Translations under genes and position numbers: made by a program
Notes under the pieces: generated by a model
What the model saw: the letters and a program-made list of their open reading frames with translations, nothing else
Databases searched by the model: none
What the model was told of the DNA's origin: nothing
Assembly (NCBI RefSeq): GCF_963169125.1
Contig: NC_084794.1
Span: 155,940,858-156,004,857, forward strand
DNA: 64,000 nucleotides
Source of the DNA: Humulus lupulus
Taxonomy: Eukaryota > Streptophyta > Magnoliopsida > Rosales > Cannabaceae
Direction: 5' to 3'
In this document: piece after piece, positions 36,044-47,455 of the stretch
Numbering within the stretch: the stretch's first letter is position 1
Layout: every line of letters begins with the position of its first letter

Positions 36044-39000
36044 TTACTTACCAAACAATTCTGGATACCGTGCTAGGATGTCTTCCTCCAACTCCCATGT
36101 TGCCTCCCATTCTGAACTATTACTCCATAGGACCTTGACTATCGGGATACTCTGAGACAATAATTCCTTCATCCTCTTCTCTAGGATGCTAACCGGTCAT
36201 TCCTCGTAACTCGGGTCTTTCTTGAGTGCTATTGTATCATACTTAAGGATGTGAGGTGGGTCTGACACATATGTACGCAACATCAAGATGTGAAACACAT
36301 TGTGGCTATCTGCTAGAGCTGGCAATAGGGCTAATCTATATGCAACTGCTCCCACCTTGTCCAATATCTCAAAAGGACCTATAAACTAGGGACTAATTTT
36401 TCCATTCCTCCCAAACCGCTTCACTCCTTTCATAGGAGATATCTTTAAAGAGACTTGATCTTCGACTTTGAATTCCACATCTCACCGCTTGGCAACCCTA
36501 TAACTCTTTTGTCTTCTCTGACCAGTGAGCATACATTTTCTAATCAGCGTCACTACATCCTGAGCCTCTCTAACAGCTTCGGGTCCAAGAAGTTGTCTTT
36601 CTCCTACCTCATCCCAATGTAACGACGATCGACACTTCCTTCCATAGAGTAAATCATAGGGTGCCATACCGATCGTTGCCTGGTAGCTATTGTTGTAAGA
36701 GAATTCTATAAGTGGAAAATACTTACTCCACGATCCTCCGAAGTCTAGTACACAAGCGCGCAACATATCTTCTAAAATATGTATGGTACGCTCGGACTGA
36801 TCGTCTGTCTGAGCATGAAATGTCGTACTGAAACTTAGCTTGGTACCCATGGTTTGCTGCAAGCTTCCCCAAAATCTAGATGTAAACACCGATCCTATAT
36901 CAGATACTATGGTGTTAGGGATTCCATGCAATCTTACTATTTCTCGAACATAAATGTATGCGTACTAGTCTGCAGTATACGTAGTCTTGATAGGCAATAA
37001 GTGAGTTGACTTGGTGAGTCTGTCTACTACAACCCAGTCGAGTCATGTTGCTTATTTGTTCGTGGTAATCCTGTCACGAAGTCCTTGGCTATGTCTTCCC
37101 ACTTCCATTCTAGAATACTAAGCGGTTGCAATAAGCCTACAGGTCGCTGATGTTCCACTTTCACTTGATGGCATATAAGGCATTTGGACACATACTCTGC
37201 TATGTCTTTCTTCATTCCCGGCCACCACTATAGTGCCTTAAGGTCGTGAGTCATCTTGGTCGACCTCGGGTGAACAGAGTATGGGGTAGTGTGTGCCTCT
37301 TCTAAAATCTTCATCTTAATTCTATGGTCATTCGACATGCACACCCGTCCTTTATATCTCAAGAACCCCTGTCATGATATGGAGAGATCAGTAGTCCTGC
37401 CTTCTTTGACTGCAGCCATATGCGATATTAACGTGTCATCATGCCCTTGCCCGATCTGTATATCTTCTAATAGACTTCACTGGATGGACAAGCTAGCCAG
37501 TTTACCAATGACTAGTCCTATTTTGGCATTAATCAGCTCTTGTTGAAGCGACTTTTCTATTTCGAATAATACTGCTAAATTTCCATAACTCTTCCGACTT
37601 AACACATCTGCAACTATGATTGATTTTCCTAGGTCGTATAGGATTTCGCAGTCATAATCCTTTACTCGTTCTAACCACCTGCGCTGCCTCATGTTGAGCT
37701 CTTTTTGTGTGAAGAAATATTTTAAGCTCTTGTGGTTCGTATAAATCTCGCATCGTTCTCCATAAAGATAGTGGCGCCAGATTTTCAATGCGAAGACCAC
37801 CGCTGCCAACTCTATATCGTGTGTTGGATAGCATTGCTCGTACTCCTTCAGCTTCCTTGAGGCCTAAACACACAACCCAAACCCAAACCTTGCTTCGACA
37901 CATCACAGTATACTACAAACTTGTCGGTGGGTGTCAGTAAACAAAGAACTGGGCTGAGCATAGTTTATCTTTGAGCAACTGGAAGCTCTCTTCACATCTA
38001 TCCGTCCAGTTGAACTTTTATTGTTTCCGAGTCAGGTTGGTAAGCAGAGTGGCTATCTTAGAAAAGCCTTCTAAAAATCTTCGATAATAGCATGCTAGCC
38101 CAAGAAAACTTCTCACTTCATACGCATTCTTAGGTCTTGGCCAATCTTTCACAGCCTCTATCTTAGTTGGGTCTACTGCAACTCTGTCTTTGGATACTAT
38201 ATGGCCAAGGAACGCTACTTCCAAAAGCCAAAATTCGCACTTCTTGAACTTGGCGTAAAGTTGATGCTCCTTCAGTCGCAGCATAGTCAATCTTAAATGT
38301 TCCTCGTGCTCAACTTCATCCTTGAAGTACACCAAAATATCGTCAATGAACACTACGATGAATTTGTCCAAGTAATCCTTGAAGACCTCCATAAATGCGG
38401 CTGGAGTGTTTGCAAGAACAAAAGACATAACTAAAAACTTATAATGTCCATATCGAGTTCTAAAAGCTGCCTTTGGTATATCCTCTTCCTATACCTTGAG
38501 CTAGTGATAATTGGACCGTAGATCAATCTTTGAAAACACAGTCACTCCTCGGAGTTGATCAAATAAGTCGTTGATCTAGGGTAGCATGTACTTATTCTTA
38601 ATTGTCACCTTGTTCAGCTTGCGGTAATCGATACACATCTACATGCTTCCATCCTTCTTCTTCACAAATAGAACCGGTGCTCCCCATGGCGAATGGCTCG
38701 ATCTGATGAAACCCAACTCTAAGAGTTCTTGTAACTGTGTTTTTAACTCCTTGAGTTTGGTTGGTGCCATCTGGTATCATGCCATTGAGATAGGCTTGGT
38801 TCCCAGTACTAGTTCAATTGTGAATTCAATTTCCCGAGTAGGCGGTAACCCTCGTAAGTCGTCAGGAAATAATTTTGGAAATTCCTTTATAACGCGGATG
38901 TCTCCAACCTTTAGTGGTGTTTCTTTTGACACATTTGTGACGCTTGCTAAGAATGTGTGACATCCTTTCTCTATCATCCTCTAAGCTTTGAGAGATGAGA

Positions 39001-39132
39001 TAAGTGGTGTCCGTAGTCCTGAAACCTTTCCCATAAAACATAGTCTCTGACCGTCAGGAGTTTCTAATGTCACTTGCTTACATCTACAGTCGATGGTTAT
39101 GCCATGCCTTGCTAACCAATCCATGCCCAATA
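36044..39132 (-). pseudogene. pol of element C: partial PR, RT, RNase H, integrase, chromodomain
   Basis: Read right to left. The linker and RT (38018-38977) carry [26 protein letters not shown] and [17 protein letters not shown]. RNase H (37477-37900) shows [18 protein letters not shown], where the usual TDH is TNH. Integrase zinc-finger CxxC and WEDIAKDFVTGLPRTNKQHD are at 37027-37215. The integrase core [13 protein letters not shown] with [15 protein letters not shown] is at 36482-36931. The C-terminus ends ATWELEEDILARYPELFGK with stop at 36044-36046. Many frameshifts and stops separate these pieces. The protease part ends at 39132, where element D is inserted. Confidence 0.9.
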
Positions 39133-39571
39133 TGTGGAGTCCAAGAACTTTACTTAGCTAGTTAGATAGTAGTATTATAGTAATTATAGTATTATCTTTA
39201 TGAATGTGGATTTTTGGTTCAGACCGAGATTTATTTGGACACTCATAATAGTACTTGTAGATTTTCTAAGTTTAACCTATAGTTTAAGAATATTAATTTT
39301 AACCAAAGGTTTGATTAATATGACTGATATTGAGGATAATATTTATTATACTATAAGGTTTAGATAAGAACCAATAGGATTTTAAGCACATGTTATGTAT
39401 GGGTGATTAAAGATTAAGTATTTTGAGGATTAAATTTAATAAGGGTAAAATTTGAATACTCTAAGGTCAGTCAGCAACTTTGAAAATGTTTAAGGGCTTA
39501 GTCAAGGTTGTTTACTCAATTCAAATTAAGCTAAAAATGTGTAATTTCGTGTTTAAATAATCAGCGTATGC

Positions 39572-39696
39572 CGATAAATCGCAGCTATAGGGGGCGATAT
39601 ATCGCAACACGTAGATACGGAAAACACAAAACGATGCACGTTTGCCTCGGGCATAATGGTCCAGGAAATATATCGCCTATAGGGGGCGATATATCG
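39572..39696 (+). promoter_or_regulatory. Twin CGATATATCG palindrome module
   Basis: Motifs begin at 39572 (one mismatch), 39595, 39666 (damaged on the left) and 39687, so pair spacings are 23 and 21 bp with about 70 bp between pairs. The linker in each pair is a variant of CTATAGGGGG. The module lies about 190-310 bp upstream of the TATA box, in U3. It is present in both LTRs of D, in both LTRs of C and, with one motif lost, in the solo LTR at 45572. Confidence 0.75.
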
Positions 39697-39880
39697 CCTC
39701 CTTCAGCATATTTTGAATGTTTTTGAAATCATTTTCCATTCAACTCTTCAACCTCTTGATAAGTCCAGCGTCTTTTTGAACGAGTCTGCAGCCTCTGCTG
39801 AACGATAATTCAAATTATTTTCACTTAAAAAGCCATTATTTTTATTCAAGTTAAATTAAGATCCTTTCATTCCTAAACTC

Positions 39881-39888
39881 TATAAATA
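39881..39888 (+). promoter_or_regulatory. TATA box of the D LTR promoter
   Basis: TATAAATA in the context ACTCTATAAATAGGACC. It is conserved in the 3' LTR (49486-49493), in the solo LTR (46716-46723, reverse) and in both LTRs of C (35283-35290 and 54531-54538, reverse), which supports a functional RNA polymerase II promoter with transcription starting about 30 bp downstream. Confidence 0.65.
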
Positions 39889-40202
39889 GGACCTAGTACC
39901 CAGCCATTATTCATCTATTGCTCTAAGTTCAGAGGCTGCAAGTTGCTAGGTGAGTGTGAGAGTGTAAACACTTGGGTTGGGAATCATAAGCTTGATCATA
40001 ATAAGCTTATCAAACACTTGGGGAAGTAAGGTTTTATAGTATTTCGGTTCAAGGTTTAGATTGGTCTTACAAGTCTTCAAGGTATTTCCACACTCTAGTT
40101 CATTGGTATTATATTATTTTCTTTCTCATAGTCTTCTACTCAGCCTTCTAACCTTATTTTTATTTTGGTTAGGAAATCTAAGAACTTGCACATAAGTTTT
40201 TG

Positions 40203-40684
40203 GTAAGTATTTTCTCAATGGTTTAGTCCTTCCATTCCTTTCATTTCTCTTCTTCACTATACTCACTCTTTTTTTCAAATGATTTTTAGGAGTGTTCCAA
40301 AGTCCTAACTCTGTCCTCTTATCCCGGTATTTTTGGTAAGGAAAATAGGATAGAATTCATATGTTATATGTTTTATATGTTATCTTATGGTTTTTATGTT
40401 ATGAAATGTATGTTTGTAGGCTTGGGCATATGATCCATATGACTAACAAGCCCCAAATAGATTATGGGCATATGACCTGCTTAGCTAGTAGGACCCCACT
40501 AATCTAATGAGCATATGACTTGTTTAGTCTATGGGACCCCAAGTAATAATGGCCATTATAGTATGTGTATGATATAAGTGTTATGTTATGTTTTTACGTT
40601 TCTTATGAAATTTATGTATGTGAACTATGTGTTAGATTTTCCTTGCTGGGCATTAGGCTCATTCCTTTTTTTTTATATGTGCAG
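40203..40684 (+). other. Putative leader intron in the D LTR
   Basis: The donor TTTGGTAAGTATTTT and an acceptor with a long T-run ending ATATGTGCAG bracket 482 bp. The same pair lies at 49808-50288 in the 3' LTR. As in the other LTR families, the acceptor is preceded by TTGCTGGGCATTAGGCTCA. Splicing is predicted only from sequence. Confidence 0.45.
40424..40550 (+). repeat. Decayed 43-bp tandem repeat with CATATG cores
   Basis: Three units begin near TGGGCATATGA (40424), TGGGCATATGACC (40466) and TGAGCATATGACT (40509), followed by variants of TAGTAGGACCCCA. It recurs at 50028-50150 and, in reverse, at 46060-46190. Confidence 0.6.
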
Positions 40685-40940
40685 GAAAATAGTCTTGGTG
40701 GCAGGAAAGGTTCTTGGAAGCTTGGAGAATGTGTATTGAGGTGGAATGGATTCAAGAGCCGAGCGTTACGATTCGAGGATGTAGTTTTGTTTTATGGTTT
40801 TTTTTTACATGTATTTTTCCGCACTATTTATGTAATCTCTTTTCATTTCAATTAAGATATGTTTTGTTTTTAAAACAATGGGATCCCATATCCTAACCTA
40901 AATTTTATGTAAGTTTAACTCTTATTTTTACAAGTTTCGT

Positions 40941-40946
40941 AATAAA
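40941..40946 (+). terminator. Possible polyadenylation signal of the D LTR
   Basis: AATAAA about 95 bp before the LTR end, kept at 50544-50549 in the 3' LTR, where it would act to end the genomic transcript. Confidence 0.35.
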
Positions 40947-41040
40947 GTTATGGTATTTTCACTTGTAAGTTTTATTAAGGATTAGTATGTATAGTTTTCG
41001 TTAATGGTCCAAAATTCTAGAGTAGTTGGGTCATTACAGT

Positions 41041-41052
41041 TGGTATCAGAGC
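41041..41052 (+). other. Primer-binding site of D (initiator tRNA-Met)
   Basis: TGGTATCAGAGC, 2 nt after the LTR end, complementary to the 3' end of initiator tRNA-Met. The identical sequence serves C and E2. Confidence 0.92.
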
Positions 41053-41117
41053 AAACGGTTCCTTCACATGAAGTTCTCCTCGATACACACGCTCAAAGCT
41101 CTGAATCTGACCGCCAA

Positions 41118-41185
41118 GTAAGTATTTAAGTTATAGTTATTTTGCTTAAGTGTATAGCTAACGACTTTAGTGTTTATGTTTTCAG
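41118..41185 (+). other. Mini-intron upstream of ORF0 in D
   Basis: The donor GCCAAGTAAGT and acceptor TATGTTTTCAG enclose 68 AT-rich bases. In element C the same position (53159-53225, minus) has CCAATGTAAGT and TATGTTTTCAG enclosing 67 bases with diverged content. Conservation of both splice sites but not the interior supports a real intron. It ends 6 nt before the ORF0 ATG. Confidence 0.6.
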
Positions 41186-41191
41186 TTAAGT

Positions 41192-41653
41192 ATGAACGGA
41201 GCATTAAGCAATGAGGATATCCGAGCCATTAAGGCTTTAAAAATAATAAGGGAGCCAAGGAACACCGTAGGAACACTAGAGAAAATCACTCGGAGATTGA
41301 TCTTGTTCCACAAAGAGATAGGTCATCTTCAAGAGTCTAAGCAAATCATGATGAGAGCTACAGAACAATATGCCCTAGTAATTAGGCATTTAAAAGATTT
41401 TCCTTCAGTAATTTCAACTTTAGAGGAAATATGGGAGACTATAAATAATGATGATGACTTACAAGTAGCCCTAAGATATTATTCTCTCATACTTAAGTTC
41501 ACCTATGATTTAGAGTTTCAATTCACTAATGAGCAACAGCATAGGATCTTCTTGAATCTTCCCCGAGGAAATTTTGAGGCTCAAGACAATTTTGAGGAGA
41601 TAGATGACGATATGCTAGATGAAGGATCGGATGTAGAAGATCCCGATTTTTAG
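41192..41653 (+). CDS. ORF0: extra protein between PBS and gag in element D
   Basis: A 153-codon intact frame starting MNGALSNEDIRAIKALK and ending in a strongly acidic tail (IDDDMLDEGSDVEDPDF). The middle is predicted by eye to be helical and rich in leucine, with basic patches (LEKITRRLILFHKE, YALVIRHLKDF). I see no gag, zinc-knuckle, envelope or membrane features and do not recognise the family. A clear homologue, broken by a 1-bp deletion and several stops, occupies the same place in element C (52686-53152). The start is the first ATG after the mini-intron. Standard Tekay/Del elements are not known to me to carry a protein here. The 530 bp to gag (41654-42183) hold no ORF. Function is unknown; an accessory or regulatory role is only inference. 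Confidence 0.65.
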   Translation: MNGALSNEDIRAIKALKIIREPRNTVGTLEKITRRLILFHKEIGHLQESKQIMMRATEQYALVIRHLKDFPSVISTLEEIWETINNDDDLQVALRYYSLILKFTYDLEFQFTNEQQHRIFLNLPRGNFEAQDNFEEIDDDMLDEGSDVEDPDF

Positions 41654-42183
41654 AATAGTAGTTTTCAGTGTTTGTTTTATTTCTTTCTTTATTTTATGAT
41701 TGTAATGAGTGAAAAACTTTTTCCAAATGAATAACATGCTATTTTATTATCATGTATGAGTTTGATTTTATTTTCGCAATCATAATAAGTAATAAATAAA
41801 ATGAATAATGACTAAGTTCGGTGAGGGTGGATACAAATCAATGAACCAAGTTTCCTTATTGAGAGTTAGGGGGCCATAGTAGTGGGAACGATTTTACTGA
41901 TCCCAGCCCTCCCTCAATATGGTTAACATTGGAACAAAGATAAGTTTCGAGCCTGAGAATTAATTCATATAGGATAAATAGAAACACACTTAGAATATAA
42001 AGATGACTTGTTTTTCTAAGTATAGAAACCCACTCTAACTAATAAATAAAGACCTATATAATTTTTCATAAGAAGTCATAATAAATAGGTCCGAGATATG
42101 TTTGTTTTAGAATAAGTTTTTGCCTTAGAGCCTATTAGGTAAAGTTCTAACATGTTTCTTACAACTGTTAGAACTCTGCTACG

Positions 42184-43377
42184 ATGTCGCTCCGAAGATC
42201 CGCACGCACCAACGGAAACGCCTCCAACGTTGTTCCAGCAACCAATGAAGTCCCTCCAGTTCGCCGAAGGGGAGTGCGTGCTACTGCCCGCCGCAACGTG
42301 CCGGCACCACCAGCTGACAACACTGCGAAGATCGCCAGACTGCGACAGCAAGTCGAGGAACTTTTGCAGCAACAACGCCAACAGGCTCAAACTCAGCCTC
42401 TGCCGCAGCCGCAGACGCAGCCACAGCAAATGGCCCCAGCACCCCAACAAGTTGGTCCATATAGGGGATGGCCAATGAAGAACTTCGTGCCATATCCAGT
42501 ACCAAACATGGAGCCAGTATATGAGAGGTTCCGTAAGCTGAACGCTCCAAACTTCGAAGGGACTACAGACCCCTTTGAAGCAGAAGAGTGGCTAAGGAAT
42601 GTGGAGCCGATTCTGACGCACATGAATCTCAGTAATGCGGACTGCATATCCTGCGTCTCATCTTTGCTCAAGAAGGATGTCAGGATATGGTGGGACTTGG
42701 TCCAGCAATCTCATGATGCGGCCACCATGACATGGACCCGATTTGTGGAGCTCTTCCACAAAAAGTACTACAATTCGGCTGTACTCGCTACGAGAGTTGA
42801 GGAGTTCACTAACTTGATGCAGGGTAGTTTATCAGTGGCAGAGTATGCTCATCAGTTTCACCGCTTAGCCAAGTTCGCATCCGAGATGGTTCCAACTGAT
42901 TTTCTGAGGGTGAAGAAATTTGTTAGAGGACTTCGACCGAAGATCGAGATAGGGGTTAAGCTAGCAAACCCGGGGAACACTACATATGCCGATGTTCTTG
43001 AGACGGCAATAGAAGTAGAGAGGTTGCAGGCTAATGTAAGTAAAGAGGAAGCCGGGAAGCCTGAACCTAGACAGCAAAGTCAACCACAGACCAGTCGAAA
43101 CAACAACCATAATGGCAGCAATCAGTCCAGCAACAACGGTAACGGCCAGAAAAGACGGCATCCGGATAACAAGAAATTCGACAACGATAAGAGGGCACGA
43201 ACAAATATTGGAGGAAATAGGACGGGCTACGTGGAATATCCGCCATGTCCTAAGTGTCAGAATTAGCATCCTGGAGAATGTCGCGCAAACACCAAGGAGT
43301 GTTTTAACTGTGGTCAAGAAGGGCATCGTAAAAGAGATTGTCCTTAGCAAAATCCAGAAGGGAAGAAGGACGAAAAG
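42184..43377 (+). pseudogene. gag of element D
   Basis: Gag capsid-nucleocapsid region, 398 codons in frame with pol. N-terminus MSLRRSARTNGNAS, then a Q-rich coiled region (VEELLQQQRQQ), the capsid core from about residue 115 (YERFRKLNAPNFEG, DPFEAEEWLRN, DVRIWWDLV, FHKKYYNSAVLATRVEEF, FHRLAKF), and two zinc-knuckle-like elements at about residues 355-387 (CPKC…HPGEC, CFNCGQEGHRKRDC). Two TAG codons interrupt it, at 43264 inside the first knuckle and at 43345 after the second. At 43345 element C has CAG. Otherwise the frame is clean, so inactivation looks recent. Confidence 0.9.
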
Positions 43378-45571
43378 ATGGTTCCTGCTAGGGTTTTTAC
43401 TTTAACCCAAGGAGAGGCTGATGCTAGCAACAAGGTGGTCACAGGTCAGGTTTCTATCCTCAATAACTTATGTTATGTATTATTTGATTCAGGAGCCACT
43501 CATTCGTATATCTCATTAGGAATGATAGAAAAACTAGGCAAACCTTGTGAAAGATTTAGAACTAGGTTTGTAACCGAGTTGCCTTCGGGCAAAGTAGTTC
43601 TATCATCACGGATAGTACGAGGCGTACCGATCAAGATTGAGGACATAGAACTAGAAGGAGACCTGATAGAACTGGTGATCAAGGACTTCGACGTAATATT
43701 AGGCATGGATTGGCTAGCACGGCATGGCGCAACCATCGACTGCAAATGGAAGAAGGTGATGTTCGAAACTCTTGACGGCCAAAGATTATGCTTCATGGGA
43801 CAAGCTTCAAGATTACGCACCCCGCCAGTATCATCTCTCAAAGCTCAGAGAATGATGGAGAAAGGATTTCAAGCATTCTTAGCCAGCATCACAAACGTGG
43901 AAAGGGAGACGCCACTTAAGGTTGGAGATGTCCGAGTTATACAAGAATTTCCAGAGGTATTTCCCGATGACTTGCCAAGATTGTCGCCAACTCGAGAAAT
44001 AGACTTCACGATAGAACTAGTACCAGGCACCGAGCCTATCTCTAAGGCACCATACTGGATGGCACCTACGGAACTCAAGGAGTTAAAGACGCAGCTACAA
44101 GAACTCCTAGACTTGGGTTTTATTAGGCCAAGCCATTCGCCATGGGGAGCTCCGGTACTATTCGTGAAGAAGAAGGACGGAAGTATGCGGATGTGCATAG
44201 ACTATCGTGAGCTGAACAAAGTAACGATTAAGAACAAGTACCCGCTACCTTGGATTGACAATTTTTTTGATCAACTCTGAGGCGCGACTGTATTTTCAAA
44301 GATCGATTTACGGTCCGGGTATCATCAGCTCAAGGTAAAGGGAGAAGATATTCCTAAGACAGCCTTTAGGACTCGTTATGGACATTACGAGTTCTTGGTT
44401 ATGTCTTTTGGTCTTACTAACGCACCAGCCGTGTTTATGGACTTAATGAATAGGGTCTTCAAGGATTACTTAGATAAATTCGTCGTTGTATTCATCGACG
44501 ATATCTTAGTATACTCCAAGAATGAAGTAGAGCATGAGGAACATTTGAGGTTGATTTTGACGCGATTGAAGGAGCATCAACTCTACGCAAAGTTCAAGAA
44601 ATGTGAGTTTTGGCTTTCGCAAGTGGCGTTCCTCGGGCACATTATATCAAGAGACGGAGTTGTAGTAGACCCATCAAAGGTAGAGGCCATGAAGGAGTGG
44701 CCCAGACCAAAGAACGCATCTGAAGTAAGAAGCTTTCTAGGGTTAGCAGGTTATTATAGGAAGTTTGTAGAGGGCTTTTCTAAGATAGCCACTCCGCTCA
44801 CCAACCTGACCCGGAAGCAACAAAAGTTTAACTGGAATGATAAGTGTGAAGAAAGCTTTCAGTTGCTTAAGGATAAGCTTTGCTCAGCACCAGTACTTAG
44901 TGTACCGACACCCACCGATAAGTTCATGGTCTACTGCAATGCATCAAAACAAGGATTGGGTTGCGTGCTAATGAAAAATGACAAGGTGATAGCCTACGCC
45001 TCACGACAATTGAAGGAGTATGAGCAGCTCTATCCATCTCACGATATGGAGTTGGCAGCGGTGGTCTTTGCGTTAAAAATCTGGCGCCATTATCTTTACG
45101 GAGAATGGTGCGAGATTTATACGGACCACAAGAGTTTAAAATACTTCTTTACACAGAAGGAACTCAACATGAGGCAGCGCAGGTGGTTGGAGTTAGTAAA
45201 GGATTACGACTACGAAATCCTATATCACCCAGGAAAGGCGAACGTAGTTGCCGATGCGCTTAGTAGGAAAAATTATGGGAATTTAGCAGCCTTATCCGGA
45301 ATAGAAAAGCCGCTACAGCAGGAGCTTATCAGTGCCAGAATAGAAGTGGTTGTAGGCAAGCTGGCTAACTTGTCTATACAATCAAATTTGTTAGAGGATA
45401 TACGAATTGGTCAGGGACATGACAACACACTAGCAGCACACATGGATGCAGTCAGAGAAGGAAAGGCTACAGATTTCTCAATAACTAGCCAAGGATTATT
45501 GAGATATAAGGATCGGGTATGCGTGCCAAGTGATCAAAGTATTAAGAAGACGATTCTAGAAGAAGCGCACA
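43378..45571 (+). pseudogene. Protease, RT and RNase H of element D
   Basis: Continues the gag frame with [14 protein letters not shown]. Protease: [14 protein letters not shown] and [55 protein letters not shown], a [18 protein letters not shown] stretch, catalytic [23 protein letters not shown]. RNase [15 protein letters not shown] (first catalytic position N, usually D), [51 protein letters not shown]. One TGA at 44278 follows DQL, where element C has CGA. The frame runs open to the solo LTR at 45572 and resumes beyond it at 47456. All RT catalytic motifs are intact. Confidence 0.93.
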
Positions 45572-47450
45572 TGTAATGACCCAACTACTGTAGACTTTGG
45601 ACCATTAACGAAAACTATACATAGACCCTAATCTTTAATAGAACTTACAAGTGAAAAAGATCATACTTTATTAAAAACTTGTAAAAACTAATGTTTAAAC
45701 TTACACAACTCAAAGCAGGATATGGGATCCCATTGTTTTAAAAAGAAAACATATCTTAATTGAAATGAAAAGAGATTACATAAATAGGTGCGGAAAAATA
45801 CACATAAACCATAAATAAAGACTACATCCTCGAATCGTAACGCTCGGCTCTTGAATCCATTCCGCCTCAATACACATTCTCCAAGCTTCCAAGAACCTTT
45901 CCCGCCACTAAGACTATTTTCCTGCACATATAAACAAAAAGGAATGAGCCTAATGCCCAGCAAGGAAAATCAAACACATAGTTCATATACATAAATTTCA
46001 TAAGAAACGTAAAAACATAACATAACACTTATATCATACACATACTATAATGGCCATTATTACTTGGGGTCCCATAGACTAAACAAGTCATATGCCCATT
46101 AGATTAGTGGGGTCCTACTAGCTAAGCAGGTCATATGCCCATAATCTATTTGGGGCTTGTTAGTCATATGGGTCATATGCCCAAGCCTACATACATACAT
46201 AACATAACACATTTCATAACATAAGAACATAAGATAACACATAACATATGAATTCTACCCTATTTTCCTTACCAAATTACCGGGATAAGAGGACAGAGTT
46301 AGGACTTTGGAACACTCCTAAGAACCATTTGAAAAAGAGTGAGTATAGTGAAGAAGAGAAATGAAAGGAATGGAAGGACTAAACCATTGAGAAAATACTT
46401 ACCAAAAACTTATGTGTGCGTTCTTAGATTTCCTAACCAAAATAAGAATAAGGTTAGAATAAGTAGAAGACTATGAGAACTTTTAAAGAAAAAGTACAGA
46501 AATGAACTAGAGTTTGGGTTACCTTGAAGACTTGTAAGACAAATCTAAACCTCGAACCGAAATACTCTGAAACCTTACTTCCCCAAGTGTTTGATAAGCT
46601 TATGATGATCAAGCTTATGATTCCCAACCCAAGTGTTTACACTCTCACACTCACCTAACAACTTGCATCCTCTGAACTTAGAGCGAAAGATGAATAATGG
46701 CTGGGTACTAGGTCCTATTTATAGAGTTTAGGAATGAAAGGATCTTAATTTTACTTGAATAAAAATAATGGATTTTTAAGTGAAAATAATTTGAATTATA
46801 GTTCAGCAGAGGCTGAAGACTCGTTCACAAAGATGCTGGACTTATCAAGAGGTTGAAGAGTTGAATGGAAAATGATTTCAAAAACATTCAAAATATGCTG
46901 AAGGAGGCGATATATTTCCTGGACCATTATGCCCGAGGCAATTGTGCATCGTTTCATGTTTTCCGTATCTACGTGCTGCGATATATCGCCCCCTATAGCT
47001 GCGATATATCGGCATATGCTGATTATTTAAACACGAAATTACACATTTTTAGCTTAATTCAAATTGAGTAAACAGCCTTGACTAAGCCCTCAAACGTATT
47101 CAAAGCTGCTGACTGACCTTAGAGCATTCAAATTTTACCCTTATTAAATTTAATCCTTTAAATACTTAATCCTTAATCACCCATACATAACATGTGCTTA
47201 AAATCCTATTGGTTCTTATCTAAACCTTATAGTATAATAAATATTATCCTCAATATCAGCCATATTAATCAAACCTTAGGTTAACATCAATATTCTTAAA
47301 CTATAGGTTAAACTTAGAAAATCTACAAGTACTACTATGAGTGTCCAAATAAATCCCGGTCTGAACCAAAAATCAACTGTTATAAAGATAATACTATAAT
47401 TACTATAATACTACTATCTAACTAGCTAAGTAAAGTTCTTGGACTCTACA
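45572..47450 (-). mobile_element. Solo LTR of the D family inside pol of D, target duplication GCACA
   Basis: 1879 bp, TGTAATGACCCAAC to TTGGACTCTACA in plus view, reverse to element D. It is flanked by GCACA at 45567-45571 and 47451-47455. Excising it rejoins pol in frame (…EEAH / TPYSVHPG…). Compared with the LTRs of D it keeps three of four CGATATATCG motifs; one motif and its linker (about 22 bp) were lost between twin copies near 46908-46917. Confidence 0.96.
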
Positions 47451-47455
47451 GCACA

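Larger units (their letters stand above)
39133..41038 (+). repeat. 5' LTR of element D
   Basis: 1906 bp, TGTGGAGTCCAAG (TGTAGAG in the 3' copy) to GGGTCATTACA. Order of internal features: CGATATATCG module (39572-39696), TATA box (39881), splice-like donor (40203), 43-bp decayed tandem repeat (40424-40550), acceptor (40684), AATAAA (40941). It is directly followed by GT and the PBS. Confidence 0.96.

Noticed and set aside
42076..44198. Minus-strand frames of 90-129 codons opposite gag and RT of D
   Set aside because: Shadows of the real gag-pol frame; no motifs.
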